From positions 1,240,001-1,304,000 of the forward strand of contig WHUZ01000009.1 in NCBI GenBank assembly GCA_015179045.1: DNA of 64,000 nt, written 5' to 3'. This DNA is from Kalaharituber pfeilii. Lineage: Eukaryota > Ascomycota > Pezizomycetes > Pezizales > Pezizaceae. The position numbers were made by a program, and so were the translations under genes. A model generated the notes under the pieces. It was not told the DNA's origin, did no database searches, and saw nothing but the letters and a program-made list of their open reading frames with translations. Below, one piece after another: positions 35,792 through 47,229 of the stretch. Position 1 is the first letter of the stretch; each line of letters starts with the position of its first letter.

Positions 35792-37075
35792 AAGGCCGCG
35801 GGTTGTAATTGATTGGAGTGGCGATCGAGTTGAAAGTGACAATCCCGTGTCTGGGCAGAGGGGCTTAAATATTGTATTCACGACCTATACATCACTCCAC
35901 CTCGAACTACTAGAATATATCGAAAGTTTCACAAATGTTTGCCAGATGCGGTAGTGGCTGAGGGGTTCTTGTGAAATCCGAGACGGAGAGCGGAGGTTTG
36001 TTTTGAGCAGGGGCCCGGAGAAGTCGTCTGCCGTAGCAAACACCTGGTGTCCACGCATAGGGTTGGTTAATGGAAGGGCGTAGCGAGGAGGGGGTCTGGC
36101 AATGCTATCCCGGGTTTGCTGCTGCATCATACCTACAAAAGGGAGTGGTTGTATATCGAACCATGCAGGAACACTCCGCCGTCCAGCCAAATCATACGAA
36201 TCGCGGCTTGATCCCGATCGTGAAAGGTTTATGGTAGCTGGATAAGATCGTACAGATAACAGATAAGCATGGTTGGGGTTGCACAGCATGAGGGAGCGGA
36301 GAGTCAGGAGGACCCTTATTGCATGCCGTATATTGGCTCCAAACAAGACCCAATTGAGCAATGTTCCGGAAACGGAGTCCAAGAAGCAAATATTTCAAGG
36401 TCCAAAAAACATTTCAATACGAAGTGAAGCAAAAGCGTTCCTGGAAATACCGCTGCCTGAGCCCAGGCCTGGCGATATTCCAAATCGGGGTACTAGTATA
36501 CATAATTGAAGACTGTGATGTATACACATCAACCACTTCCTCAAAACCACATATATGCAAGCACGAGAAGCAAGTGAATTGAAGAAATGCTAAGGGTACT
36601 GTATCCGCATGCTTAATGCTTACCATACGTACCTTACACAGACTCTATCGCATGATGCTTCGGCATAGCCGGAGGCAGATTGTTGCTGGGAGCATGTATC
36701 GATTCCTGGGATACCTAAGCTTATGTTGTACGACTGGAAGGTATCATGAGAGTCTGGTATAGAAAAGCATGAAGTTCGGATAATCGGAATATGTGTTACT
36801 TTAGATTTTTTTGTCCTTGAGAATCCGGAGGAGATGTTAAGAACGGCGATGGTGTGCAGTGGCTTTTGGAGTTTAGCTTAGAATCGGGCCTATCAGCCAC
36901 GTACATGCTAGACTGTGTTAGGGTGAAACGCTCAACACGTGCGCAAAGGTCAGGTATGAGAGTATGGTGCCAGCAGCTTAACAGCAACAACTTGTACAGC
37001 TAAGTTTCACAAGTATTCGGATACCTGACTAATCCCATATTATGCACTATAATTATTAGTCAGGTGTCCGAAATA
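35792..37075. other. Gene-free interval
   Basis: Short frames overlap on both strands (for example 35885-36382 minus) without family motifs. Nothing is recognised. Confidence 0.45.
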
Positions 37076-37528
37076 CAGATATGCATGCATTGCTATACCG
37101 GACGACCCTTCACGGGTTTTGCAATTTACATACAAAAAAATTAGCTATACCGGACACCCAGTTAAACTGGACCGGACAATAAAACTATAGACTTTTAAAT
37201 TCAAATTACGTTCAAACTAACTAGCTGAACCAGATGAAAGTCTCAACCATGAAACTTATTTTGTACCTTCTGTGTGTTATTAGTGGTATTATTGAAGTTC
37301 TCAATATCTTGAATTCAATGTTCAAAGTTCGGTAATATCTTGGGAGATTGAGAAGAGAATACCCTGCTGGAATACCAGTCTCCAGGCATATTGTATCTCA
37401 ATTGGCTTACTAAGTTCTTTACCCCCTGGCAGGCACCCTTGCAAAATTTGTTATACCGGACGCTAGGTTAAACCGGACAGAAAGTGTTCGATTTTGGTCG
37501 TCCGGTATATGATAGCAAGGTGTAACTG
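37076..37528. mobile_element. Pogo-like MITE, same family as 12160-12853
   Basis: Flanked by TA (37074-37075, 37529-37530). The right end, complemented, reads CAGTTACACCTTGCTATC and continues to TATACCGGACGACC. The left end has CAGATATGCATGCATTGC and TATACCGGACGACC. Further TATACCGGAC motifs lie at about 37145 and 37452. It has the same end words as the element at 12160 but is shorter and non-coding. Confidence 0.8.
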
Positions 37529-37709
37529 TACTTTTGATACTGGCTAGTAACATTCGCTTGACACTTGGTCAGCAGTATTTTTTTTTTCTTTTTGATTTAC
37601 TCTCCTCTGATGCCCCGTAGAGTACGAAATAGATTGCACTAACCACACCACGAACCCCTTGACATAGCCTACATAGCGGTACTCCAGTATGTACACCCCG
37701 TCGCCTCAA

Positions 37710-38420
37710 AATGGCACCTCCTAGTAAAAAAGAAAAGCCTGCCGCCTGCTTTGGAAATAGGCCGGAATATACTCAGTCAGCGCAAAGGATTATGCATACC
37801 AGCTCTATTGGAGCCAGATGAAGGGTGCGAAGAGTTAGGCGAAGAGCTAGAGGAAGGGTTGGTGAGAGAGCTTGAGGGGGGCGCAGATGGAGAATTGGTG
37901 ACGGCAGAAGATGCTTTTATACATTTAATGTGGCTATAGCTTATCATGATGGTACCGGCAGAGAATGCAAAATAAAGTATCACCGAGGGCGTCAAAGATC
38001 GCGGCAAACATTATGGCGAGATCAAAAAAAAAAAAGATACTCCTCGGCAAGCAGCTGCTGGTACCACGCCAATTACCCAGTTCTTTTCCATGCATCCAAT
38101 TCCGAGTCCAATTATCACCTTCGCCTTTCAAGTCTATTTCATTCGGATAGCAAACCACCAATCTCAAAATACTCCTCCAGTTAAAAGCCATATGCGATTG
38201 AACTGTGAATACTCTCTTCAAGGATTGTGAGATACTATTCCAGTCTCTAGCCTCAGTATCAGAGACAACAACTTGGCGATTTTATCAAAAATGCCAAACG
38301 ATGCAAGAGTATTGTGATGGGTGTCAATATGGTATTACTGAGTTCAAGGATCGAGTATATACAAAAGTCGCCGAAGAACTCGGAAATGCAAGGATGGGTG
38401 TGCCAAAGACTAGCTGACTA
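37710..38420 (+). pseudogene. Unrecognised decayed coding region
   Basis: Several short plus-strand frames follow one another, starting with an ATG at 37710 (MAPPSKKEKPAACFGNRPEY). They include an acidic stretch (EELGEELEEGLVRELEGG) and end with CQTMQEYCDGCQYGITEFKD. The pieces look protein-like but are in different frames. I do not recognise the family. It lies between the pogo-like MITE and the Harbinger element and may be a broken gene or part of another transposon. Confidence 0.25.
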
Positions 38421-38773
38421 AGTACAAAAAAATGCCCATTCAGGAAATTTTTGCCTTCTTGGCGCGTAACATTTTTTACCCTTTCTCATACAAAATGTCC
38501 TCTTTTATTTTCCTATCCACACGTGCTTTTTTTTATTTTTTATTTTTTGATCTCGTAGAATTGTTCGTAATAGCAAATACTATAGAATTAGAGACCTTCC
38601 GCAACGCCGTCTAGACGGCCGAAAACGCCACTTGACCAGGGTGCGGTCTAGACGTCCCAAAAGACCTTCCGCAAAATTTTAAACTGACAGGGGTCAGAAA
38701 AAAGAGGAGTGTTGCATTCTTCAACCACGTAGACAAAGTAAGTTTGTGGACTACCAAAGACTATCAAGTGACG

Positions 38774-39313
38774 ATGCCTTCACAACTTATACTGAGATTC
38801 CAATATCAGCGCATCCAGAAACTGCGACTGCGGCACCTGTTAGCAGGAACACAAATTGAAATTATCAGCATGGAGCAAAGATGGAGAGGTCAACTCCATG
38901 AGGAAGGTGAACTAGATTTAAGTACTTTAACAGATGAAGCATGGAGAGCATACTTCCAGTATGTAGTACCACTTTAAATACTATAGCTATATCATTAATA
39001 AAATAGATTTACACAAGCCGAAGTAAGAAAGCTTGTACAAGTACTAAATTTACCAAATCCAGTACATAGTAGCAACAGAACTCGAGAAGATCCTCAAATA
39101 GCATTGTGTATGCTTTTGAATCGCCTGGCCTATCCAAATCGCTATGCAGATCAAGCTCTTAAATTTGGCTGGTGAGCAGAACGAGTTTCGGAGATTACAA
39201 ATTTTTTATTGGATTTTATTGTTTCATGTTGGAAGCATCTTTTGGTGTTTGATCATATTCGATTGAATCCGGAAAAATTAATGCAATATGCAAATGCTAT
39301 ACAAATGTTCTGA
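38774..39313 (+). pseudogene. Harbinger transposase N-terminal fragment
   Basis: Exon 1 38774-38958 (start MPSQLILRFQYQRIQ), a 48-nt intron, and exon 2 from 39007. Joined, it reads DEAWRAYFQ-FTQAEVRKLVQVLNLP, then CMLLNRLAYPNRYADQALKFGW. This is the pattern of the region upstream of the DDE_4 domain in fungal Harbinger-like transposases (FRF...EI..L...L.lP, LCxLLxRLAYPxRxxD...FG). A TGA stop at 39173-39175 interrupts FGW-stop-AERVSEITNFLLD. The frame resumes to LNPEKLMQYANAIQMF and stops at 39311. The DDE triad is absent, so this is an inactive remnant. Confidence 0.78.
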
Positions 39314-39318
39314 CACAG

Positions 39319-39612
39319 ATTCCCAACCCTTCATTGATTTCCTCGTGTATAATTGAAAACGTCATCAGCAAGCACTTGTTTTGCAAGAGCTCGGTCCTCC
39401 CATGCCTACCATTTCGTACTCCTGCGACCTGTAGTCTCAGGTTCATCATCTTGTTGCTGAGAATTTGTGGCTTCTGGCAGCTGAGAATTTGTTGCTTGTT
39501 GCTGCTCTGTTGTTGCATCGGCGCTAAGAAATTGGCTCGGCAAGGCGGTTTGTGATGCCTCCAGCAATCTCTCATTTGTCAAAGCTTCTTGTGTATTTCT
39601 TGAAAAATTCAT
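39319..39612 (-). pseudogene. Myb-like second protein of the Harbinger element, broken
   Basis: The minus-strand frame starts MNFSRNTQEALTNERLLEAS, is rich in Gln and Ser, and reaches TTGRRSTKW before a TAG stop. The frame then continues AWEDRALAKQVLADDVFNY. The W...WEDxxLxxQVxxD pattern resembles the Myb/SANT-like DNA-binding protein that partners the transposase in Harbinger elements. It is convergent with the transposase fragment. Confidence 0.6.
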
Positions 39613-40751
39613 GGTATCACGGTAAAGTAGAGACTTTCAGCTATCAATAGATATCTTCAACGATAAAATCCGAGTGTTCGTTGAGATGCTATAGTGGTTT
39701 AAAGTTCTAGACGTAAAAACGGGGGGTTCCCGTCTACTCTAGACGTCTAGACGTCGCGCACCGCCACGCTTGGCATTGCTGCACGGGTCTCGCGCCGTCT
39801 AGACGGCGTTGCGGAAGGTCTCTACAAGATTAAAAATTCCTGATCTGTAGTTGTGGTGCTGTGGATACATGATTTGTCACCGCCTTAGTTTGGTGTTGGT
39901 ACCAAGCTGCCGGCACCAGAAACCTTGTACAATCTATGATACGTCCTGAAGATATCGTCATTGGTATATTTAGACTTCTGGTGAAGGTGAGGCGCAACGT
40001 TGGTTCAAATTACCATGCCTGCTAAGTAAAACAGACTTGAACATAGTCACAACGGCAGCACATGGGGCGCAAGTTCCACCGGTCTCGGAGCGCAGCTTGC
40101 TCCATGGCAGCGTCAACGACAGCAGCAATACAGCTGCAATGTAGCAACCCAAAAATACGGATGTGCAGGTTTAGCCTCGTCCCCAGTGCAGGTTAACCTT
40201 CGAGATGACGCATGCGAAATGCGTGCCTCTGAGCGGTCCGCACAGCCTTTGATTGGCCATGGCGTCACGTGCGCGGCGGCCAAGACGGAGGTTTTCCCCC
40301 CTGTCGGCGGCGATTTGGCGCTGCGCTCCCACCAAAATCCCGAAACGCCCGCACACACAGTCGAAAAACCTCCGCACAGCGGGCCGGCGTCGACGGTGGA
40401 ATTTGTACATATTCGCCCTCTTTCCCTCTCCTCTCCTCACCAGATTCTTAGCGACTCCTACCCAAACCTCTGTCTCTCGCACCCACGAACCTTCCGCGGC
40501 CCTAAGTCTATCCCCCGCTGCCCTAATTGTTTGCCCCGTACATAGCGCTGACCCGCTTCCAGGCCGAATTCCACCTACGCTCAGCACCAAACAGGTACTC
40601 TACACACAGCGAACACTTCAAATCCTCTGCGCTGCTCTATTGCTGAGGAAGCTTGTTCTTATTAGCCTGCGTCCCAGATGCTGGATGTATCCATGCGACC
40701 CTGCTGTTGCTGGTTGCAACGCATGCTATGGGATCCTATTGAACTGAGAAT

Positions 40752-40898
40752 ATGGCCCTAGCCACTAATACTGCCCGTTCAGTTTTCCATACCCCCCGGC
40801 GCTACTTCACCGCGCCTCACGCAGTCCGACGTAACCCTTCAGCAAGCTTCACCGCTACTCTTCCAAGCACGACCTATCCTTACCTAAAGCGTCGCTGA
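40752..40898 (+). CDS. Possible small ORF or upstream ORF, 48 aa
   Basis: ATG at 40752 to TGA at 40896-40898. The peptide is Arg/Ser/Thr-rich with no acidic residue (MALATNTARSVFHTPRRYF...), reminiscent of a mitochondrial presequence, but no exon continues it. Unverified. Confidence 0.2.
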   Translation: MALATNTARSVFHTPRRYFTAPHAVRRNPSASFTATLPSTTYPYLKRR

Positions 40899-41248
40899 TG
40901 TATGTCATCGAATACCCCACGCATCTTGTTTTGCACCTAGCATGCGGTACTATCTTTGATACGCATCCATACCCATCCGACTTTCTTGCTCTACCCACAC
41001 GGTTACATTTCGGAGTGGTTAACTCTCCGCTCCACCGTTGTTGGGCTCCGTGAAGGACTAAGTAGTACCGGACAGTGGACCATCGGCAGTTCAGAATGCC
41101 CGTGGGGGCAACTCCGCCTCCGTGGTGCTTGCTGTGCCTTAGCATCGACACATAGCCATACGCATGCACAGCCGTTGCAATACTCTTCTCCCTTTTTGCT
41201 TTATCGTCTCTTTTTTTTTTTGTGTCGTAGCACTCGGACTCAATCATG

Positions 41249-41257
41249 TATATAAAC
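41249..41257 (+). promoter_or_regulatory. Possible TATA box
   Basis: TATATAAAC lies about 330 bp upstream of the ATG at 41584, just before a pyrimidine-rich leader. Confidence 0.35.
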
Positions 41258-41583
41258 TCCGGAAGTCAAGCCCTTCTCTTGCTTCCACCTCATCATCATC
41301 ACCAGTCCTCAATACAACAATACAATCCACTACATCTACTCACCAGCCAGCATTTTGAAACCATCTCCATTTTCTCATATTCCACGTTCTTCAAGTTTCC
41401 CATCAAGCCCACTTTTTCTCTCAAGCGCCCCATATCTCCCATATCATATATATATCCCTCCTCGCTCCGAAGCCTAAAACCGCACCTACCGCCTTAGCAC
41501 CTGCTTTTGTCGTAAACATACGGCGATCTGCTTTTCCAACCTTCTAGAAAACTTAACGCTTTCTCCTCTTTTCGCCAATCAAA

Positions 41584-42457
41584 ATGAAGTGCGTTCTTCT
41601 CGGTGCTACCCGTGGCTGCGGTCTTGAGACCCTCCTCAACCTCACCGCTGCTGGTCATGAATGCTACACTCTCTGCCGCAGCCCAGCCCAATTCGAAACG
41701 ACTCTCGCGGAGCGCAACGTGGACCCCAATGCGGCGACGGACAAGAAGAAACTCATTAACCTCGTCAAGGGTGACGCTTTCAACGCTGATGACGTCCGGA
41801 AGATCTTTGAGGTTGCCGGTGAGGGAGTAGAATTTGTGCTGTTCAGTTTGGGTAAGTTTCCCTTTATGCAAACACCTCGCAATGCAGATATGCAGTGCAT
41901 CACTCGAGCCAAAGCTAACATTGCATTTCTCCGTTCCAGGCGGCCGCCCCACCTTCAAGAACCCGCTTTCCCCCAAGCTTATGCCCCCAGCCATCTGCTC
42001 CCGCACCATTAACGTGTTCCTTCCCATCTTTGTCGAAAGGTTTCCAGATCCCACCACCCAGCCACGCCTCGTCGTCATTTCCTCGAACGGTCTTGGTCAC
42101 CAAGGCCACTCCGATCTCCCATGGCTCCTTAAGCCTCTTTACGGCTGGCTTCTGAAGGAACCGCACGCTGACAAGGAGGAAATGGAGCGCCTTGTGAATA
42201 TTGGTGCCGGGATTAAGCACGTGGACTTCAACCCTCTGGGTGTCCAGGACACCAAGCTCCAATTAGGCAATGTGGTCATTGTTAGGCCAGCGCTTCTGAC
42301 CGAGGGAATTGAGAAGGGTACGGCCAACATTAGAGAGGGAGAGAGGCTCAGCGGAGCATGGACTGTCAGCAGGAAGGACGTCGGAGCATTCATTGCGAAG
42401 GAGTGTGCCCTCCCGGACTCGCAGTGGAGGAACAAGGGCGTGACAATTGCTTACTAG
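41584..42457 (+). CDS. NAD(P)-binding Rossmann protein (atypical SDR/NmrA-like)
   Basis: Two exons (41584-41851, 41940-42457) with an 88-nt intron (GTAAGT...TTCCAG) give 261 residues; the splice rebuilds FSLGGRPTF in phase. The N-terminus MKCVLLGATRGCG is the first beta strand and glycine-rich loop of an atypical SDR. It is followed by CYTLCRSPAQFE (cofactor-selecting strand), VKGDAFNADDVRKIFE (acidic loop before helix) and PRLVVISSNGLGHQG. The C-terminal half has NVVIVRPALLTEG and SRKDVGAFIAKEC, as in NAD(P)H-binding NmrA/epimerase-like proteins. The classical YxxxK dyad is not evident, so it may act as a redox sensor or as an atypical reductase. No signal peptide; cytosolic. The clean ATG context (TCAAAATGA) and pyrimidine-rich leader support this start. 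Confidence 0.85.
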
Positions 42458-43614
42458 GTTTATTAGACAAAACGGCCTGTTTTACTCTCTTTCGTTTATG
42501 TCCTTTGTTCTTCTAATCTTTGAATAGTCTGGGTTTTAGAATGGTGTTATGTTTTTCTCTTGGTTATGCTTTCTTTTTTTGACCTTATGACTTTTAATAG
42601 TGTGTTTGGTACCCACGGATTGGGATTCGAGCTTGGTTTTCTTCCTCAATGAATCAGCTTAGGGGGGTGATGGTTCCATGGCAATTGATTATGGGGGACT
42701 AGATTTGGGAATGAATGCTGGGATAGCATTATCGGGTCTGGAGGCAGGAAAGCGGGGGGTTGCGGGTTTCATTTTGATTCTAAGATTATGTGGACGACTT
42801 TTGCTAAGCATGCTAATTCTTTCCATTTCTCAAGTTTCTTTTGTTTTATGATTGTTGATTGCTAGCGACGTTTCTGAATTAGGAAAACTCTGCGGCGTAC
42901 TCATTTTTCCTTTTCATCTTTTTTTCCTACTTGTTCGTTTTGGGCACATTGTAAGCAACTACGGCTTTGTGGGTCCTTTTTTTTTTTTTTTTTTTTTTCA
43001 TTCTTATCGTGGTAATTGTCCTTTTTCTATCCCTTTTATTGCTCTATCTGTAATTAGACTGTTATTGGTAAATACTCGCAAAATTGGATGATTTGATCGA
43101 TCTAACCGTCTTTTTTCCTATCACGACTTAGTCACAATATTCTGCACTCAGTGCTGCAGCAACAACACAATGAAGGGAACGAAAACTCATAGATAATCAT
43201 ACAATATTATGCCCTTCCAAGACCTTTCATTTATCCTGGCATATGTTATACAGAAGAACAATACCATTTATCCCCTTCTCTTGTCTATTTCAGACGTGAC
43301 ATCCATCCTATATATATTGTACAAACACAGATATTGTACTTTAGCAACTTAAAACCCCCACCTCCACACACACACTCACACCCGCCTACCCCTCAAAAAT
43401 TTCCTTGAGAACTAGGCTTTCACCCTCATACGTCATCACCGGCAAAGGAAAATTGTGCGTATGATAGTAAATTTTCGATCTGATCATCCTCTCCTGGAAC
43501 TTATAATCTCAAGCTCACATGACAATGCAAGTAGATCAGGCTTTAACTCCCCAAAACCTCCCGTATTAGGGAATTGGTTACTGTATATCAGGCGGATTTT
43601 CAACTCCTGGGCTC
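42458..43614. other. 3' flank and spacer
   Basis: T-rich 3' UTR, then a poly-T run (about 42977-42998) with no tail sequence or target duplication. No gene is recognised. Confidence 0.45.
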
Positions 43615-43799
43615 TAGCCTCGTCCCCAGGCGGGTTTTAGTCCTGGAACACGTGATACACTAATAATATGGTTAGTAAGCAATGAATTATCCTGAGTGAG
43701 CTTAAATTTTTGGAATATTATATTTACAGTTCTTGGCAAATCACATGATCAACTAACTACCTAATCGCAGGCTTCTACGAACGCCTTGGGACGAGGCTA
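43615..43799. mobile_element. 185-bp MITE, TAGCCTCGTCCC ends
   Basis: The left end is TAGCCTCGTCCCCAGGCG and the right end, complemented, TAGCCTCGTCCCAAGGCG, followed on each side by related bases. Non-coding interior. A short related word occurs at about 40172. Confidence 0.7.
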
Positions 43800-45579
43800 G
43801 GCTGTACCAGGGCTCAAGTCTTTTAGCACGTCGCATACGAGGGGTAGTGCAACCAGACTACGCGTCGTACAGCCCTAGGCATGGCGAAATTGGGATTTTG
43901 CTCCATCAGGGATACCGTTAATTTCACGTTGGTAAGCGACGGTATTTAGTTAATGGGTGTAGCCATAGGTATGAGTTTAGTGGTTTCATGCCAAGACCCT
44001 TTAGCTGAGCGCAGCGAGGGTCTTGATTTGGCAATTCAACAGCCAGAGGGTCTTGGCATGAGACTCCTGATGTAGTCGCAGCTTATGCAGGCTCTGGTAT
44101 CGGCATTGGAATAGGGTACTCTCTAACCGCGTATATTACAACTCAATGGGATCAAACTTTCCCTGGTGGGTGTTTCCTGAGTAACCCAGTCCGCAAAATC
44201 CTTCTACAGAATGAAAATTGGATGAGAATTCATGGAGATACATGGGTGCTGAAAAGTGGTGGTTTTGAGGGGAGCAGCCCTCAATCATCAGGGTCAAGGG
44301 AGAAATTTCTTCCGATTGATTTTTTAGCGTGTGGCGCGGTCATCCCTAATGGCTCGCTGGGCTTCCCCGCAACTGCAGAATCCGCCCATCATATCTCTTT
44401 CCTCAAAAGGCACATATTTACAATATATACCGTCCAATGGAAGGTTTGACTCATTGGTGCTGTACGATTAAACAGCTGGTGCAAGAATGGTTCGTGATCT
44501 ACTAATAGATATTTGCTTACTATAGAGCGATATTGGCGCAGAACGCAGGCTGAGGTGAGGTAACCAGTTGGAATTGTATCGGGGAATGTACACTATACAT
44601 ATTTGAGATACGGTGAATTTGTTATAAACCCTCTTGGGCGCTCTCCTATATTTATTTTGATTTTATATTAGGTCTTGGTTGCGGTGGTGATAACTTGGAT
44701 GGTTAATATCAGACGGTATCTTTCGGTTGATGTCCCAAGATGCAACTGTTGCCTTCCAGGATTCGCCCACTAGCCAGCTTTCAACTATGGAATCTTTGGT
44801 ATGCATAGCTTCTAGCTGAGAATAGGAAGCCAAAAAGAGAAAAAAGGTTTAAACCCTGCCGCCGCGCTAACTTTTACGAGGCTACAAGGCTAGCTACCCC
44901 GGATGGGTAGTGTGGTTGCACCATATGCGGCTACGGTATTTGCTCTATAGAAATACTACTATCATACTGTAAATACCGATCATCCCACCTTCATCAGATA
45001 AAAAGTACGAAGCAATTAAAAAAGCAGGTTTTTATGAGATATCAGATTTTTCGACCGCGAGAGCGTTTATCCTTCCATCGTTCTACCGCTAGCAGATTCC
45101 CGTGGTTTTTTCCCGCTAGAATTAGGGCACGGATCTCGATTTCGCCTCGTATACCAACCAATTCTTCGATTATCTCCCAACAGAAGTGTGCTTGTTGTAT
45201 TTTCGTGCCGAGACACTATTATTTTGCGTCCCTACTCTAAGTGTCTACGCACAAGAACACCTATTCTAAAATTATCCTGAAGCAATTTGTACGACTATAC
45301 ACTGTCCCAACACGTTGAATGTGCACTCCAGTTAAGCTTGAACGACTCACTTAAGAGTCCCCCAAGAGCAGTATATACCCCACGTGGCTACAGTACCCAT
45401 GTGGAGCTTGTAATGCGCTATACCGCTGAGGGTAAAATATTGCGGTGAATGCATCAACTATAATGAAAGGTGAAGGATGCAAGTGCAATATCCCTAACCT
45501 CGCCAAATTAGATTTTATCAAATATTGCAACCATTTTACTTCACTTTGCTCCGAATTTCTTACAGACAGTTGCGTGTAT
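43800..45579. other. Gene-free interval with a small inverted repeat
   Basis: Apart from the inverted repeat at 43987-44060 nothing is recognised. A 75-codon frame at 44222-44449 has no known motif. Confidence 0.4.
43987..44060. repeat. Short inverted repeat, AGGGTCTTGGCATG
   Basis: CATGCCAAGACCCT (43987-44000) and its exact complement (44047-44060) bracket about 46 bp, which include an extra AGGGTCTT at 44017. It could be a tiny foldback element. Confidence 0.6.
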
Positions 45580-46004
45580 TGTTCGGGGCCAGTCGTCTTA
45601 GACGGCCACTCATGAGTGGCCCAGACCGGTCATTCGGTGGCCCAGTCTATTCACAAGTAGTCCAGGCCAGTTGGTAACTGCGCAAGTCATCACTGCGCTG
45701 GGTCGCTCATCAATTGTATGTGTTATAAGAACATGATATTTATTGGCTAAAGCTAGACAATACAGAGATAGAAGCAGCGACAATCTGGTTGCAGAGTGAC
45801 GATAAGCACAAAATTACTCAGATCACCAGCCGGTCATTCATTTATCCCAGTCACTCAGCCCGGACCACTCACTTCGGAATCCGGACTATTAGGCCGGGTC
45901 ATCAGTTCTAATATGGACAGACCGGGACACTCACTGTTGTGTGGAGGAAATGGCTGGCCCGGAGCACAGTCATCAGTGGCCTGATTAGATGACTGGCCCG
46001 AACA
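45580..46004. mobile_element. MITE, TGTTCGGGGCCAG family, copy 2
   Basis: The left end TGTTCGGGGCCAGTCGTCT pairs with the right end AGATGACTGGCCCGAACA. Interior GGCCCAG/GGCCCGG motifs are present. The word GTGGAGGAAATGGCTGGCC is shared, inverted, with copy 1 at 10973. Target duplication not clear. Confidence 0.78.
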
Positions 46005-47229
46005 CATGCAAATTCGTCACTGGAATCGACTTGTGAGGTTATTAGTGGGCTAACGTAAGTGATTCCCAACAAACCGGATCTTTCATCGACTGCATGGAGT
46101 CGGTACGCACAACACGCAACCTCATCCCATCGTCGTCATCATTCGTTGAATATGAGGCATGCGCAAACAAGCCGATCCTAATTACAGTACAAATGTCTAG
46201 AACGGAGGAAGTGCTGCATGGTCTTAGATAGGCGATGTGTTGTGCATGCAGATGCGCGGAATGAAAAAGTAATAGGTTTTACTCGTACGTACAGCTATGA
46301 TTAGGGCATGGGAATCATACCAGTTCTAAGCAAAAGCAAAGAACGCGAAAAGTTTTTCTGTACATATGAAAACGAGCTTGATTGTAAACTCTTCGATAAT
46401 TCGCACAAATCGACTCTATGCAACACCCTGTCACTTGAGGGCTTTCTATCCACCGTAGGACTCCTTCCTATTTCTCCTTCACTTTGGTTGATCCCTAGTC
46501 CATACCAGACTAAGGTCACGTGCGCCTGTCTCAAACCCGTTTAGGCTGCATCAGCCTCAAGTTCGTTACCAAGCCAAGCTCCCAATGGACAGGTTTTATC
46601 CGGCACAAGAGATAATTCTTACTGCATGAGTTGCAGCAGTTCCGAACCGAAAATAACCTGCAGCCAAGCCTCTCAACCAAAAAATCCCTCGATGTTCGAT
46701 TAGCCGTTGGCACCACGAACTCCAATTTTCAGTAGAAAAAGAGATGAAATGATGCTCCTTAGACGAACGAAAATGAAATTTTCTAGAGCTCACCAAAAAG
46801 TAAGCATTCCACCTAGGTCTCGTGATGTTTCAATCTACCAATTCAAAAAATGCACTCAGAGTTACGTTTGCAAAAAAACACGTGCCAGTACAGCACCAGC
46901 AGAGGCATCACCCGAACATGTACTTTTACTCAATCCGGCCGACCTCGCCCTCGGTCCTCAGATGCGACTCCCAAGCGTTGATCTTTCAGCCGATCTGCAA
47001 GTACCTGCTCTATGTACTTACAATTGAACTCTAGACCGGTAGCTTCAATTCTCTGGAAAGCCATGGGAAACGTTCCCGAAGCCCTATTTCCTTTTAACGT
47101 TACACCACTGATGTAGCTATTATCTAACTGAGTGGAAGAGCTTTTCGGGTCATCAGAACAATGATTAGATATCCAGTGATCACTGGAGCAACCACTTATA
47201 AAAGACATCAGGCGAGAGGATTAGAACAT
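46005..47229. other. Gene-free interval
   Basis: Short overlapping frames only. Nothing recognised. Confidence 0.4.

Larger units (their letters stand above)
38589..39824. mobile_element. Harbinger-type DNA transposon, defective
   Basis: A 1,236-bp element with perfect 30-bp terminal inverted repeats at 38589-38618 and 39795-39824 (outer bases TAGAGACCTTCCGCAACG, containing the palindrome CCGTCTAGACGG). The left side has a second internal copy of AGACCTTCCGCAA at about 38661. It carries two genes facing each other: the N-terminal part of a DDE_Tnp_4-type transposase on plus and a Myb-like protein on minus. That gene pair is characteristic of PIF/Harbinger elements. The catalytic DDE region is missing, and both genes have stop codons. 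No clear 3-bp target duplication is visible. Confidence 0.85.
39825..41583. other. Promoter and long leader region of the 41.6-kb gene
   Basis: GC- and CT-rich from about 40200 onward, with long frames on both strands between 40171 and 40747 that contradict each other. The TTTAGCCTCGTCCCCAG word at 40170-40186 matches the end of the MITE at 43615. A 48-codon ORF at 40752-40898 (MALATNTARSVFHTPRRYF) could be an upstream ORF. From about 41270 the sequence is pyrimidine-rich, as in fungal 5' UTRs. Confidence 0.45.

Noticed and set aside
40171..40747. Long overlapping frames on both strands (139 and 164 codons)
   Set aside because: High GC makes long frames likely, the two strands contradict each other, and neither shows a family motif. 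More likely promoter or leader DNA.
42977..42998. Poly-T tract as a mini-retroposon
   Set aside because: No T1 or T2 sequence follows and no flanking direct repeat is visible.
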